A DNA stretch of 64,000 nucleotides from Pelecanus crispus (taxonomy: Eukaryota > Chordata > Aves > Pelecaniformes > Pelecanidae): assembly GCF_030463565.1 (NCBI RefSeq), contig NC_134660.1:3609501-3673500 (forward strand), written 5' to 3'. Shown in pieces: positions 11,126-22,400 of this stretch; within the stretch, counting starts at the first letter, position 1, and every line of letters begins with the position of its first letter. Under the pieces are notes generated by a model that was given only the letters and a program-made list of their open reading frames with translations, had not been told where the DNA came from and did not search any database. The translations under genes and the position numbers were made by a program.

Positions 11126-14100
11126 ATGGAGGCCGGCATGAACCTCCTGCACGACATGGGCATCCAGGCGACGCGCTGGCTGCAGGAGCGATTCCAGGGC
11201 TCCCAGGACTGGTTCCTCTTCATCTCCTTCGCCGCCGACCTCAGGAACGCTTTCTTCGTCCTCTTCCCTATCTGGTTCCACTTCAGCGAGTCGGTGGGCA
11301 TCAGGCTCATCTGGGTGGCCGTGATCGGTGACTGGCTCAACCTCGTCTTCAAGTGGTGAGTGGCCCCGTGCCACGGCTCCCTCCGGGCGTGTTGGCACAG
11401 CTGGACTAATGCGGGCCAGATGTGCGCTCTCAGCCTTGACGCTGGTGTAAAACAAAGACCAGAGTTTGGACCCCAGCTTGGCAGTGGTGATGGTCGCTCT
11501 TCCCGAGCCGTGCGGCAACGGCTCTCGCCCCTTCCCAGAAGCCAGGCAGAGGGATAGAGCCTCCCGCAGCCAGCCCCCTTTGCCGTCAGCCCGCGCTGGA
11601 GTTCTGCGCAGGGGCTGCACAGAGCCCCCGACCTTGGGGAGGCTGCGGGGGTGACCTGGCACGGCTCTGATGTGCGGGATGAGGGCTTGGCGCTCCTCCA
11701 GTCTTTTAGGCGAGTGTTTCCCATGGGTAAGCCAGGACACTGATATCCCTTTCCTTTCCATGGCTGGTAACGCTGGCATCGCTGACGCAAAGGGAGCGAT
11801 GGTGGGGAGCACGCGAGGGACGCAGGCACCGCTCCAGGCGTGGGACAGCCTCATCAGCTGCGTCAATGGTTCCATGGGGCTGATCCACCCTGGCACCACG
11901 GCCGGCAGGGCTCGGTGTTGGCTTGCAGCCGTGGGCGCCGTCCCCGCAGGCGGTGGGCTGTGGTGCCAGCGGCTACAGGGGCAGTGGACCAGCGCAGTGC
12001 CATACCCGCAGCTGCGTTTCAGCATCCCAGCGTTTCGGGGCTGCGTGCGCCCACGTGCGCAGGCTGCGCCCCACATCCCTGCAGCAGGACCCACAGTGTG
12101 GCTGGGGGGGGTGTGCTGGCTGCCCCTGCTCTGCGCCTGCCTCACAGCTCAAATCCCCCGGGCTGCCCACACTGCCTGCATGTGTGACAGGGACGGGTGG
12201 CCTCTGCCTCTCATACCACCATGAGACAGTTGCTGTCAGCCTGAAAAAGACTTAGAGGGAGCAGGCACCGCTCCTCTTTCTCAGTGTGTTGACTTGCTCC
12301 CAGGAAGCCCTTCAGGGGCTGGGGACACAGACAGGCAGTGTCGGCTGTTGGGACCAAGCATCCAGCTGGACGCCGTGTCTGTCGGGACACCCTGGACCAT
12401 TCATGGGTTCTTTGCCTCTTCCAGCTCCCAGGCCAGAGCTGAAACTGCAGCCGTGCCCACCTGCTCCAGTGCCTGGGACCCCTACAGCACCCGTTCTCCT
12501 TTCTTTTCAGGATCCTCTTTGGGGAGAGACCATACTGGTGGGTCCATGAGACCGACTATTACAGCAACACCTCTGCCCCAGAGATCCAGCAGTTCCCGCT
12601 CACCTGCGAGACCGGCCCCGGTAAGGTCCCCCAGCCCCAGTAAGGTCCCCCAGCCCCGGCAGGGCCAGCGGGTGCTTGCCCAGGGGCACCTGCACACGCA
12701 GCTCCCCACCCTGGGTCTTGGTTCCCGCAGGGAGGGGGGGTGCTGGCATGGCCGGGGCCGCGGCTGGCAGCCCACCGGCAGCGAACGCCCCTAGCTAGCC
12801 CTTGAGACAGCGCCGTTGTCACCGAGCCGCGGCGCTGGGGACGCTGGCCGTGCCTGCAGTGGGTGGAGGCACAGCAGCCCCTGCGCAGAGCAGACCTTGA
12901 CCCTCGGCGCAGACGTGGCGGTTCAGCACAAACCCCTGCCTGTGCTCAGCCACAGCCTTGGCCCGTGCCGGGGTCGTGCTCTGCCCTCCAGCCCCGAACG
13001 CGGGCAGCTGCTCTGTGGGGAAGGGGTTTGCCTGTTTCCGGAGCAGTTCTGGCTGTACTTCACCAGTGGCTTTCCATGGGAGCTGGGGAAGGGCTGCAGG
13101 CATCCCGGCACGCTCAGCACAAGCCGTCAGGGATGGTCAGTGCCCTCTGCCCAGTCTTGCCCGCAGACAGGCTGCGGAGCCAGAGCCGTGCTCCCACGCT
13201 GTCCCCTGCTCCAACCTTGCCTGCACCTGGGGATGGAGCTGGGTGCCTGCCGCAGAGGCGGCACTGCGGCTGCTGAGGGACAGGTGCTGGGTGCCATGCC
13301 ACCTGGTGCCGCAGCCCCCGGGGCCTGGGTTGAGGCGTGGGACCCCCCCGGGCACGAGGGCGCAGCCCACTCCGAAGGGGGGTCTGACCTGGGGCTCTCT
13401 TCTTGCCCAGGGAGCCCCTCCGGCCACGCCATGGGCGCAGCGGGTGTGTACTACGTCATGGTGACGGCCCTCCTCTCCACTGCCATGGGGAACAAGCAGA
13501 CGAGGACGCTCAAATACTGGTAAGCTGTGCGCCGAAACCCCCCGTGCTGGGCAGAGGCTGCTCCAGAGCCGACGGGCGCGCAGTCGAGCCCTTCGAGGCA
13601 CAAGGCTGTGGGCAGGCAGTCGGGCCGTGGCACCCCAGGTGGGGTGTGCACGAGGCCGGGCTCGGCGGGCGGCCAGGCACTGCTCGGGGTACGCGATGGT
13701 GGCAGCGTGAGCCAAGCCTGGCACCGATGTGGCCGCTTGCCCCTTGCAGGGTGCTGTGGACGGTGCTTTGGACGGGGTTCTGGGCAGTTCAAGTCTGCGT
13801 CTGCCTGTCCCGAGTCTTCATTGCCGCCCACTTCCCCCATCAAGTCATCGCGGGGGTCATCTCGGGTGAGTGCATCAGATCCCGCTCCGTCCCCCTTCCC
13901 CATGGCACCGCGGTGCTGGACCGCGGCACCCACAGCACTGGCCAGGAAGGGTGCACGGCCTGATGGATGCGTGCGGGGTCGTGATGCAAAGCTGCGTCCA
14001 TGGCTCTGCAGTTACTGCCCTCATCGTACGGGCAGGATGCCCTCCAGGACGTGCCTTTGTCCCTATCCCATTCGAGGCACAAGTCCCACTTGGGTGGGCA

Positions 14101-14917
14101 GGGCATTGCCAGCAGCTGCTGGGCTCTGAGGGACAGCGAACATGGCCCGAAGGCACAAGCAGGGCAGGTTTGGGGTGTGAAAGGGTCGTCATGGGGCAAG
14201 AGAGCAGAATCGGCTGTCTGTGAGCAATGGGGCGCAGCGGTGGCCATCGGGGCAGTCAGCCCCGCACGGGAGCGCCTGGGTAGCCCCCGGCACATTTCCC
14301 CCGCTGGAGTGCCCAGGGCTGGGGGGTCCGCTCGGCTCCACCGCCCCGAGGCAGGCGATCGCCCGCTGATCAGCACCGCCGCCTCTCCTGCTTCATTACC
14401 GGCAGGGATGGCCGTGGCCAAGACCTTCCAGCACGTCCACTGCATCTACCATGCCAGCCTCCGCCGGTACCTGGGCATCACCTTCTTCCTCTTCAGCTTC
14501 GCCCTGGGCTTCTACCTGCTGCTGCGGGCACTCGGCGTGGACTTGCTCTGGACGCTGGAGAAGGCGCAGAGGTGGTGCGCCCACCCCGAGTGGGTCCACA
14601 TCGACACCACCCCCTTCGCCAGCCTCCTCCGTAACCTGGGCATCCTCTTTGGGCTGGGGCTGGCCCACAACTCCCACATGTACCTGGAGAGCTGCCGGGG
14701 GAAGCAGGGCCAGCAGCTGCCCTTCCGCCTGGGCTGCATCGCCGCCTCCCTCCTCGTCCTACACCTCTTCGACGCCTTCAAGCCGCCCTCCCACATGCAG
14801 TTGCTCTTCTACTTCCTCTCCTTCTGCAAGAGCGCAGCCGTGCCGCTGGCAACAGTCGGCCTCATCCCCTACTGCGTCTCCCAGCTCCTGGCCACGCAGG
14901 ACAAGAAGGCTGTCTAG
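11126..14917 (+). CDS. G6PC1: Glucose-6-phosphatase catalytic subunit 1
   Basis: Five coding exons, 11126-11355, 12511-12620, 13411-13519, 13750-13865 and 14406-14917, join to 358 residues (human 357) with the human intron phases. The enzyme is a multi-span ER membrane phosphatase that hydrolyses glucose-6-phosphate in the lumen, the last step of gluconeogenesis and glycogenolysis. The phosphatase signature is intact: Arg83 in FGERPYWW, the PSGHAMG histidine in exon 3 (nucleophile-region His119 in human) and the AAHFPHQV histidine in exon 4 (phosphate-accepting His176 in human). The start is fixed by [14 protein letters not shown], matching the human N-terminus, and by the TATA box just upstream. 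Exon 3 is one codon longer than in human and its end (around [12 protein letters not shown]) is the least conserved part. The C-terminus ends in Lys-Lys-Ala-Val, close to an ER-retrieval dilysine. Confidence 0.98.
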
Positions 14918-15492
14918 GGTGGTCCCCACAGGTAGTGGTGTGCCCGGGCAGGCGGCTGCCCCGGCTCTGGGCTCGGGGGTGGTCACCGGACCGTGGGTGC
15001 ATCCCAGCTGCTGTTTGCTCCCTGCTAAATCTGCACAGACTGACTCCACGCCGGGAGCGGACTGCGAAGGCTGGGCTGGCGGTGCTGCTGGATGGCTCCC
15101 GCGGCACGGACGCACAACGCCAGTCGTGCCATAGGCTCGGGCGGGCTGTGGCCAGCTGATGGCACAGCGAGCCCCGAGCTCCCAGGGCTCTCCCGCTGCC
15201 CTTCCCGCACCCACGGGGTGGGAGTTCATCAGCCCGGGACCCGGCAGCAGCAGGGGGAAGACCCTGCGCTCCCCTGCAACTCATGGGGATGTGCCACCTC
15301 CATGGTGCTGGGCTGGGGACAGCACCGCCGGGAGCAGGGTGCTCACCCATGGGTGCTCGGGGTCTGCTGGCAAGGCAGCTCTGTTACAGGAACGGGCAGA
15401 CGCTGCGATTTGGAGATAAAGCACCAGCTTGCGGGAGCCCCCCCCAGCCCTGAGGTGTTCAGTATTCACTGCTGTCTGAAGCAGCATGGGGT

Positions 15493-15554
15493 ACACATAT
15501 GCATATGTGTGTATATATATAAAATGCGTATCTATATACACATATGCATATGGG
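15493..15554. repeat. Two copies of an 18-bp palindrome in the G6PC1 3' UTR
   Basis: ACACATATGCATATGTGT (15493-15510) is a perfect palindrome. A second, slightly altered copy starts at 15538 (ACACATATGCATATGGGT). Between them lies a TATATATATA-rich spacer. The region could fold as one long hairpin or a cruciform and lies just before the likely G6PC1 poly(A) signal. Confidence 0.8.
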
Positions 15555-15579
15555 TGTGTCTGTAAACAAGAGGTATTTT

Positions 15580-15585
15580 ATTAAA
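15580..15585 (+). terminator. Poly(A) signal ATTAAA for G6PC1
   Basis: ATTAAA lies 663 bp after the G6PC1 stop codon and is followed by a GT-rich stretch (GGTGTGTTTAGCTGGTG). It is the best-supported 3' end of the transcript here, giving a 3' UTR of roughly 0.68 kb. Confidence 0.6.
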
Positions 15586-15609
15586 GCTGAAGGTGTGTTT
15601 AGCTGGTGA

Positions 15610-18600
15610 GTTCGGATGTCTCGCTGGCCAGTGAGCCAGGATGGGCGATTGGCTCCCGGGCGCCGGGGCTGCAGTGGGGGCTGCTGGTGGTGGTGGAGGA
15701 AGGACGTCTCTCCGGGGACGCGGCTCCCACCATCACCTGCAAGGCACGGTCAAAGCACCGGGAAAGGCAGCGCCCAGCTGCCCTGGTCCTCATCGCCTTT
15801 CACCCTTGGGTGCAGCCAAACTCAGCCAGCCCAGCGGAGGGGGCACGAGCTGCTTTTTGCACTGTTTATCCATGGTTTCTGGGTGCACCTTGTGCCAGGA
15901 ACAGGGACACGCTCGTGTCACCTCGCCGCTTACAGAAATAAGCATGGCTTTGGGACCGACCGGCTCGGCTGGGGCTCTGCTGAGCCCCCCCAGGCTGCGA
16001 GGAGAGAGCAACCATTCGGCTGCGTTGCGGGGTAGGTGCTCAGCGCTGGCTCAGCCTCCAGGCACCGCTCGCCCGAACGCAGTTCTGCCCGGGCTGCAGG
16101 AAGCGGCTGCATCAACGCGGGGTCAAGCTGCTTTGCTGCCGCCAGCTCGGCTCTCCCAGCAGATGCGTCCCGGCCCTCCTGCCTCAGTACTGGGCTTGTT
16201 AGCAGGAAGCTGCCTCAGTACTGGGCTTGTTAGCAGGAAGCCGGCTGCGGGCTCACCCTGCTGACTTCAAAGCCATACAGGCTGTACAGCCTGCCAATTA
16301 ACTCAGTAAACATCCTCTCTCAGTCGGAGATAGTTTAAAATAGATATGAAGGTACAGATACTTTCTTCCTGCCAGACTGTACATGTGCATGTGCATTTAT
16401 CTCCCCCAAAACACCAGTTCCTGCAGCATTTACCCCATACCCAGCTATAAGCATCGGCGGTGCGTTCTGCTGTGGTGCACCTGAGAAATGCCATCTCCCC
16501 TGCCCAGGTCTTGCAATGCCTTTGGGAGATGGCGGCCAGCAGAGCCGGGGTAACGCCCGTTGTCTTGCTGCGGCTTGGATGGGCCTCTACTGCACGCGGC
16601 AGCAAAGCGTGCAGGCTTTGCAGCCTTTCCCAGCCCTCTGACAGGAGCCCTCCCGCTGCCGAAACGCCGAGAGCCGTCAGGCGAGAAAGCGCCTTCCTTC
16701 TGGCCAAACTGCGCGTCAGCAGAACCACACGCTAAAACGCCTTCCACCGCAAAATTTGCTGCAGATCTCGCTTGGTACGGAGCTCAGCTGTGGACCTAGT
16801 TCTCTGTAGAAAGCTTACCTAGACGAGCGCGCACACGCACCCCGGTTGCCTGCAGCTGGGCAGCCGTGGCCCGGCGGTTATCCCAGCCGGGAGGGATCGG
16901 GACGGGGCAGCCAGACCCCACGGAAGCGGCCGCGGAAGGCCCCTCTCCGCGAGCCCGCCGTGCACGGTGGGAGCAAGGGCTGCCGGTGCCCCTGCAGCAG
17001 AGTCCCGACAGGCGCTGACGGGCGGCGTGGCCGTCACCCTGCGCCTGCTGCTTGCCCGCAGCTCGCCCGCCGGCAAAGGTCGCTCGGCCGAAGGACACCT
17101 GCGTTAGCCGTGTGCGGAAACCCTGTGCGCTGGGGCTGCTGCTAGCCTCTGTGCTCACGACAGATAAACCTCCTTAGGATAGCCGTTTCTTTTCTTCTAT
17201 TTCTCTGTTCATTACCAACATCTGGACCAAACCTGTCATGCCATTTCTAGCAAGAAGGGGGAAAAAAATATTCCCAAATTATCGGTCCTGCTTTTTCACA
17301 CTGTGGCTCCACAGCGCCCTTTAGTTTCTGCAGCTGAGATTGCAAAAGCTGAGGAAACACCGGGGAGTAGCTCTGCCTGGTCCCAAGGGAGTTTACATCT
17401 GCATTAGCCAGAGAAACACCTGATGCTCATAAATGGACCGGTAACAACTGCACCCCAACAAGGGGAAGGACTGCTACACAAAGCTGATTTGCTGCCCGCA
17501 GGGCACCCGCTCTCCCTTCCAGCTCCTCTCTGCCCCAGCCAATTCAGGACTGTGCCCTTTGCTGTGCTTGATCAAGGCTGAGGAAAGCCTGCCACGACCC
17601 AGGCTGAGGGTCAGGTGGGGAACAGCTTCCTTTTGCTAAGCGTTAGTGATGATACACACTCGGGAATGTGTTCGGCTGCTGGAGACTCCTGAACTCGGGT
17701 CCTGTTCTTGTGATGGGAGCTCGAGAGGAGGATGGGAGCTGACCCGGCTGCAGAGGGATGGGAGACGAGAGTGGGGGTGAGCGTGACCTTGCTCTTCTCT
17801 TCGAGGGCTGCCCTGCTGCAGGACGGCTCAGGGCTCAGTTCCTCTGCTCGCTACCGCACAGCAAAGGCCGGGGGCAGGAGTGCTGTAGCGGAGCAGGAAG
17901 ACGCCCTCCCAGCAGTGGCGAACACACATCAGCCTGGCACCGAGGTACCCACGCACAGAAAGCTGCAGTCTCTACTTAGGGGTCTTCAGAAACAGCTGCT
18001 GTTCCAAAGGAGAATGTGCTCAGGAGCTGCAGCCACGAGCTTGGACAACGTCATGTTTTGCAGACTAGCACAGAAAGTGGCGTGAGTCAGCTGTATGCCG
18101 AGGCCCAATATGTCATTGACAGCCGTAACGGTACAACCTAGCCGGGCTTGGGCGGAGTAACGCTCAGGCCAGACTACTGCTTTTCTGTAGAGCTACTTGT
18201 TATCATGGAAAAGAGCCAAACATAAGACACTATTGCAGATGCAGGGGAAAGGCCACTGCTGGGGAGAAGAGAATGGTGATGAAAGCTCAAGCTCGTGGCA
18301 ACAGAAGTGAAGGAAATGTTCAGGCACACACCTGCAAGAAATGCCCAATGCACAGCTCAAACAAATCACTTTAATACGCTTTTCTGTCTGCCTGCAAAAC
18401 AAAGCACGAGGTGGCTGCTTCCATCCGCATTTAATTCTCACGTACAAACAGTCAGCACGTGTGTGTTAACGTGGGTCTGCCTGGCCAAGCACAAACGGAT
18501 TAAATCCCCTTTTGCAATCACATGCCTGATGCTACCGCAGTGCAGCTTCGGGACTGCAGCGATGAAGCCAGCGTTACCCAACATCAGCGTCACAGCTGGG

Positions 18601-19370
18601 TCAATAGCGACTGCTGCCCGAGCGAAGCGCTGAGCGCAGAGGCCAGCAGCAGCCCTGCGCGGGGGCCAGCAGCGAGGGGCCCTGGCAATGGCATTAGCAC
18701 GGACATCTCCAGACCTCCAGCATCGGCAGATTTCTGAGTAGCCAGGCAAAAAAGTCAGTTCCTTTTTTCATAAAAAAGGGCTCACAGAGACTTGTCCTTT
18801 GGTGCCCGCTCCTTTCCTGGCTCACAGGCTTGACAGCAGCATCTTGTCTTCTTGCCTCCCACTTCTATCTCAGGCAGCCACAACTGGTGACCAAGCTTAA
18901 GTTTGGTCTTTTAAGGGGGATTTACTGATCTGTGCATCCCTCCAATTCCTGCCACATTTCATTCCTTCTTCTCCCTACAAAATTTCAGCAGCAAAAGCTT
19001 GATTCATTTTCTCTGCACTTGTTGGCAAATACCACACTCAAACTCTATGCTTCTTACCAGTATGCTGATTTTTTTAAATGCATCCAGCTTATTATAAATA
19101 AATATGCTCACAAAGCAATTACTCCTCAGCAACTGGTACAAAGTAAAAAGCCACAATGTACTGCAAACAGGAGGGCCCCTCCCTTGGTTTTAGGAAACCT
19201 ACAAAATGGTGAAATAATGACTACTTTTAATCACTTAAGAATGTGTACCATTTGTCTGGGGCAATGAAAGAAGCCTTGCAGCAAAGCGTGGATGGCAGAT
19301 TCCCTCCCCCAGTTTTCCGTGAGCACCACATCAGCTCATGCAGAGCATACGCACACAAGCTGTTGGGTTT
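15610..19370. other. Intergenic region between convergent G6PC1 and AARSD1
   Basis: About 3.8 kb between two converging genes. I found no exon matching a known family. Open frames at 15.6-17.2 kb are GC-driven and at 17.7-18.8 kb are short and unsupported. A 31-bp tandem duplication sits at 16180-16241. The part from about 18.9 to 19.3 kb is AT-rich. Confidence 0.5.
16180..16241. repeat. Exact 31-bp tandem duplication
   Basis: The unit beginning TGCCTCAGTACTGGGC and ending AGCAGGAAGC occurs twice back to back (16180-16210 and 16211-16241) with no mismatch. The lack of divergence suggests a recent slippage or duplication event in otherwise unique sequence. Confidence 0.95.
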
Positions 19371-19375
19371 ATGTC

Positions 19376-19381
19376 TTTATT
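19376..19381 (-). terminator. Poly(A) signal AATAAA for AARSD1
   Basis: TTTATT on the + strand reads AATAAA on the minus strand, 74 bp past the AARSD1 stop codon. This implies a very short 3' UTR of about 0.1 kb. Confidence 0.65.
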
Positions 19382-19454
19382 CTCTGGAACAGAAGTTGGT
19401 GGAGCTTATGCAAAGCCGGGAGGACAGGCCTGCCTCCAATTTGAGAATTGTTTC

Positions 19455-22400
19455 TTACGCTTCAGGGCTTCGATGGCTGATGAATTCCTGGAGCAGAGCT
19501 TGCGCTTCTCCTCGCCGACTCATCTTGGTTGCCTTGCCCTGAAAGCGGCCTCGCTTCCCAGCTCCTTTGCCTCCCAGCAGCTCTGCCACCCTGCAGTGAC
19601 AACAGCACAGGCCGAAGGCCACTCACTCGCAAAGAGAGCGGCATGGCCCAACCTGCTCCAGAGAGCAAACAAGGATCCGTGCCCTAATTATACTGCTCAG
19701 CTGCTTACTCTGCAACATTCGAATTCTTACTAATTTTAAAGAAACCATAGAACATCTTACCTGGGACCTAAATGCTCAACTGCTTCAACAGGTCCAGCTA
19801 GAAGAAAGAGTCCTGCTTCTTTTTCATCTCCCACAGTCAGGAACAGCAGGGCTTCCTACGGACAGAGATGGATCTTGCTCCAGAATAACCAGTGCCCTCC
19901 TCGTCCGGGAAGAGGACAGAGACACCAGCCACGGGACCCATCCAAGCATGCAAACAATTCAGAAGTTTGTGTGCGTTACTGAGACAGAGACTCAATTTGA
20001 AGAAAGTAAAAGGGAGAGGGGCTTTTGAACCTTTTATGTGTGAGCATTTATTGTGGGGGACAGAACGGGTACTGGGGTATCCTAAATTAAAAAGATATGG
20101 TTGGCAGCTGGACTAAATGATTGTTGTAAGTCCCTTCCAACTGAAATATTCTATTCTATTCTATTCTATTCTATTCTATTCTATTCTATTCTATTCTATT
20201 CTATTCTATTCTATTCTATTCTATTCTATTCTATAGGAGCTGATGAGGTTCTGTACAGCTCTTTGGGGTCAGGCTCTTCTACAGCGCTCTGAATTTTCAC
20301 TGTTGTATTTCTTGACTGTTGAGGATTCCCCTGCAGACTGAGGCTGCTGGGGACAATAACCCCAGGTAACTTTTGAAAGGAGACAGACCTGTAGCGTGTG
20401 ACTATGGTACTAACAGAAGCCTGGCCCTGCCTGCGCTACAGCTTGAATGCAAAAGCCAGTGGTGTCAGGTTAGTCTTCATCAGCGACTCACCTCTGTCCC
20501 AATTTCATTAGCGATGATATTCATAAATTCAGAGTCACCCTCTTTCCTGTATGGATGGGTAAAAAACCACTTCAGAAAGAAGCAAAAATCCCCTCTGGAG
20601 TCCAAAATATCAATCAGAAACCAAAGGCCTGATCAGGTCTGGGGTTTTGGCCTCTTGCTGTTAGGATGGAGGTTAGGTTTTTTTCCTATATATCTAAATC
20701 CTCATTGTGCATTCCTGTGGACATATTAGGAATCATTTAAGTGTTTATCTTTAAGAAATAGAGCTCCTCAGTTTTATTTGAAAATATCAAGGGCAGAGAG
20801 AAATCAGACACAGTTATTTCTTAGCTATAAAACCAGAATTCAGTGCCTGAATTACTAACGCATTCCTTTAATTACGCAACCTTCCAGCAGGCTGAGGCAG
20901 TTTAATACTCTATTCAGCTTGTTTATATTCTTCCTTCAGAAACAAGCCTGAAAAGGTGTCAGAGAGATGCAACTGCCATAAAATGTGCAAGATACCATTT
21001 TACCCTTTCCCCTGAACTCCCCCATACCTGTGTAATACAAAGAGCTGATTTTGAACGGGTTTGCTCTTGAAGTCCTGGGCTATCAAAACAGCAATGTCTC
21101 GAAGCAGGTTCAAGTTATTCTGAAAGAAAAGCAAATAACCTGTACCGCAGCTGGAGAAGTCAGCATGAACACTGAGTTGTGTTCCCAGAGATGGAAGCAG
21201 TTTTCATAATATCCACAAAAGCTGATGTCTACGATTCAAGTCCCAGTTATCACGACTAAAGCTCAGGTCTACAGGGAGGAGCCACAGTCTGCTTTTCTCA
21301 GCCACCCTCGTACCTTCTGAAGCAGTTTCACAGAGCTCTGCAGTCTCTTCACAGCCTCTACGTGCTCACCTGGTCCATTTCTGAAAGAACAAGGAGAATT
21401 TGGATCGCCACTCTGCAGGACAAAGAAAGGATTTCTTAAAGGAGCAAAAGCAGGTAACATCCTAAAAAGCACCGCGTAGATGTACCCTGAGGCTTACGTG
21501 GTATTTGACAGAAGGAATACTAAAGATGAAATAATCAAAGTGGAAAGGGTATTACTTGAGCAGTGAGGTTAGAGCCTTCTCAGTACTGTGACTTTGTTCG
21601 ATTGACTTCAGCACTCTGTTTCCTGCCAGGAAGACCAAGTTGGTTTTGTTTTTTTTCCCTTTTTCTGTGCCAAGGAGTTTAATAACCTTAAAAAGAAAAT
21701 CGCCCTGGTCAGAAAGGAACAGTACCTTGCTTATACTCACACAGGTAGTCAGTTCCTACTAGACTATGCCTTGTTGTGAATACTGCCTCTCTGCCAGTGA
21801 AAATAAACTGATTAAAATCAGCCATAAGGTCAACATACAAAAAAAAAAAAAAGGATGGTGATAGAGTGGAATTAATACAATTTGCTAGTCATGGAATTAA
21901 TGCAATTTGTGGAATTAATACAATTTGCTGCACTCTGCAGTGCATCTGGATATCTCTGCTCCAACAGACTCCAACAAATGACTGAAAAGACAGAAACGCT
22001 TAAAGGCAGCTCTAGAATTTTATCTCCAGCTCCCTACACAGAGGGATTTCTCATTCATGACACTCAAAAATATCAGAGCTTTAAGCAGAGGGAACAAATG
22101 GCTAGCAACCCAGCAGTGCACCGCCAAGCTGGCAATATACCACGTGCCTGCTGCAGAGGCATCAGCAGTTCAGAAAATATAATTGCTGCAGACAAGGGCT
22201 GAGTTCTGTTACAAAGAAAGGAGCCTGGCTGACTGGACAAAGACAGCCGACCCGCGTGCGGCCCTGTTGGGGCTCACCCAGCGCGGGGCTCCTGCTGCCC
22301 CCTCTACCATCGGGACAATTTCCAGCAGACCCTGGATCTCAGGGACTTCTGCGGCGCTAGGTCTGAACGCGTGGAGCGAGGCTCCCCAAGGCAGCTCAGC

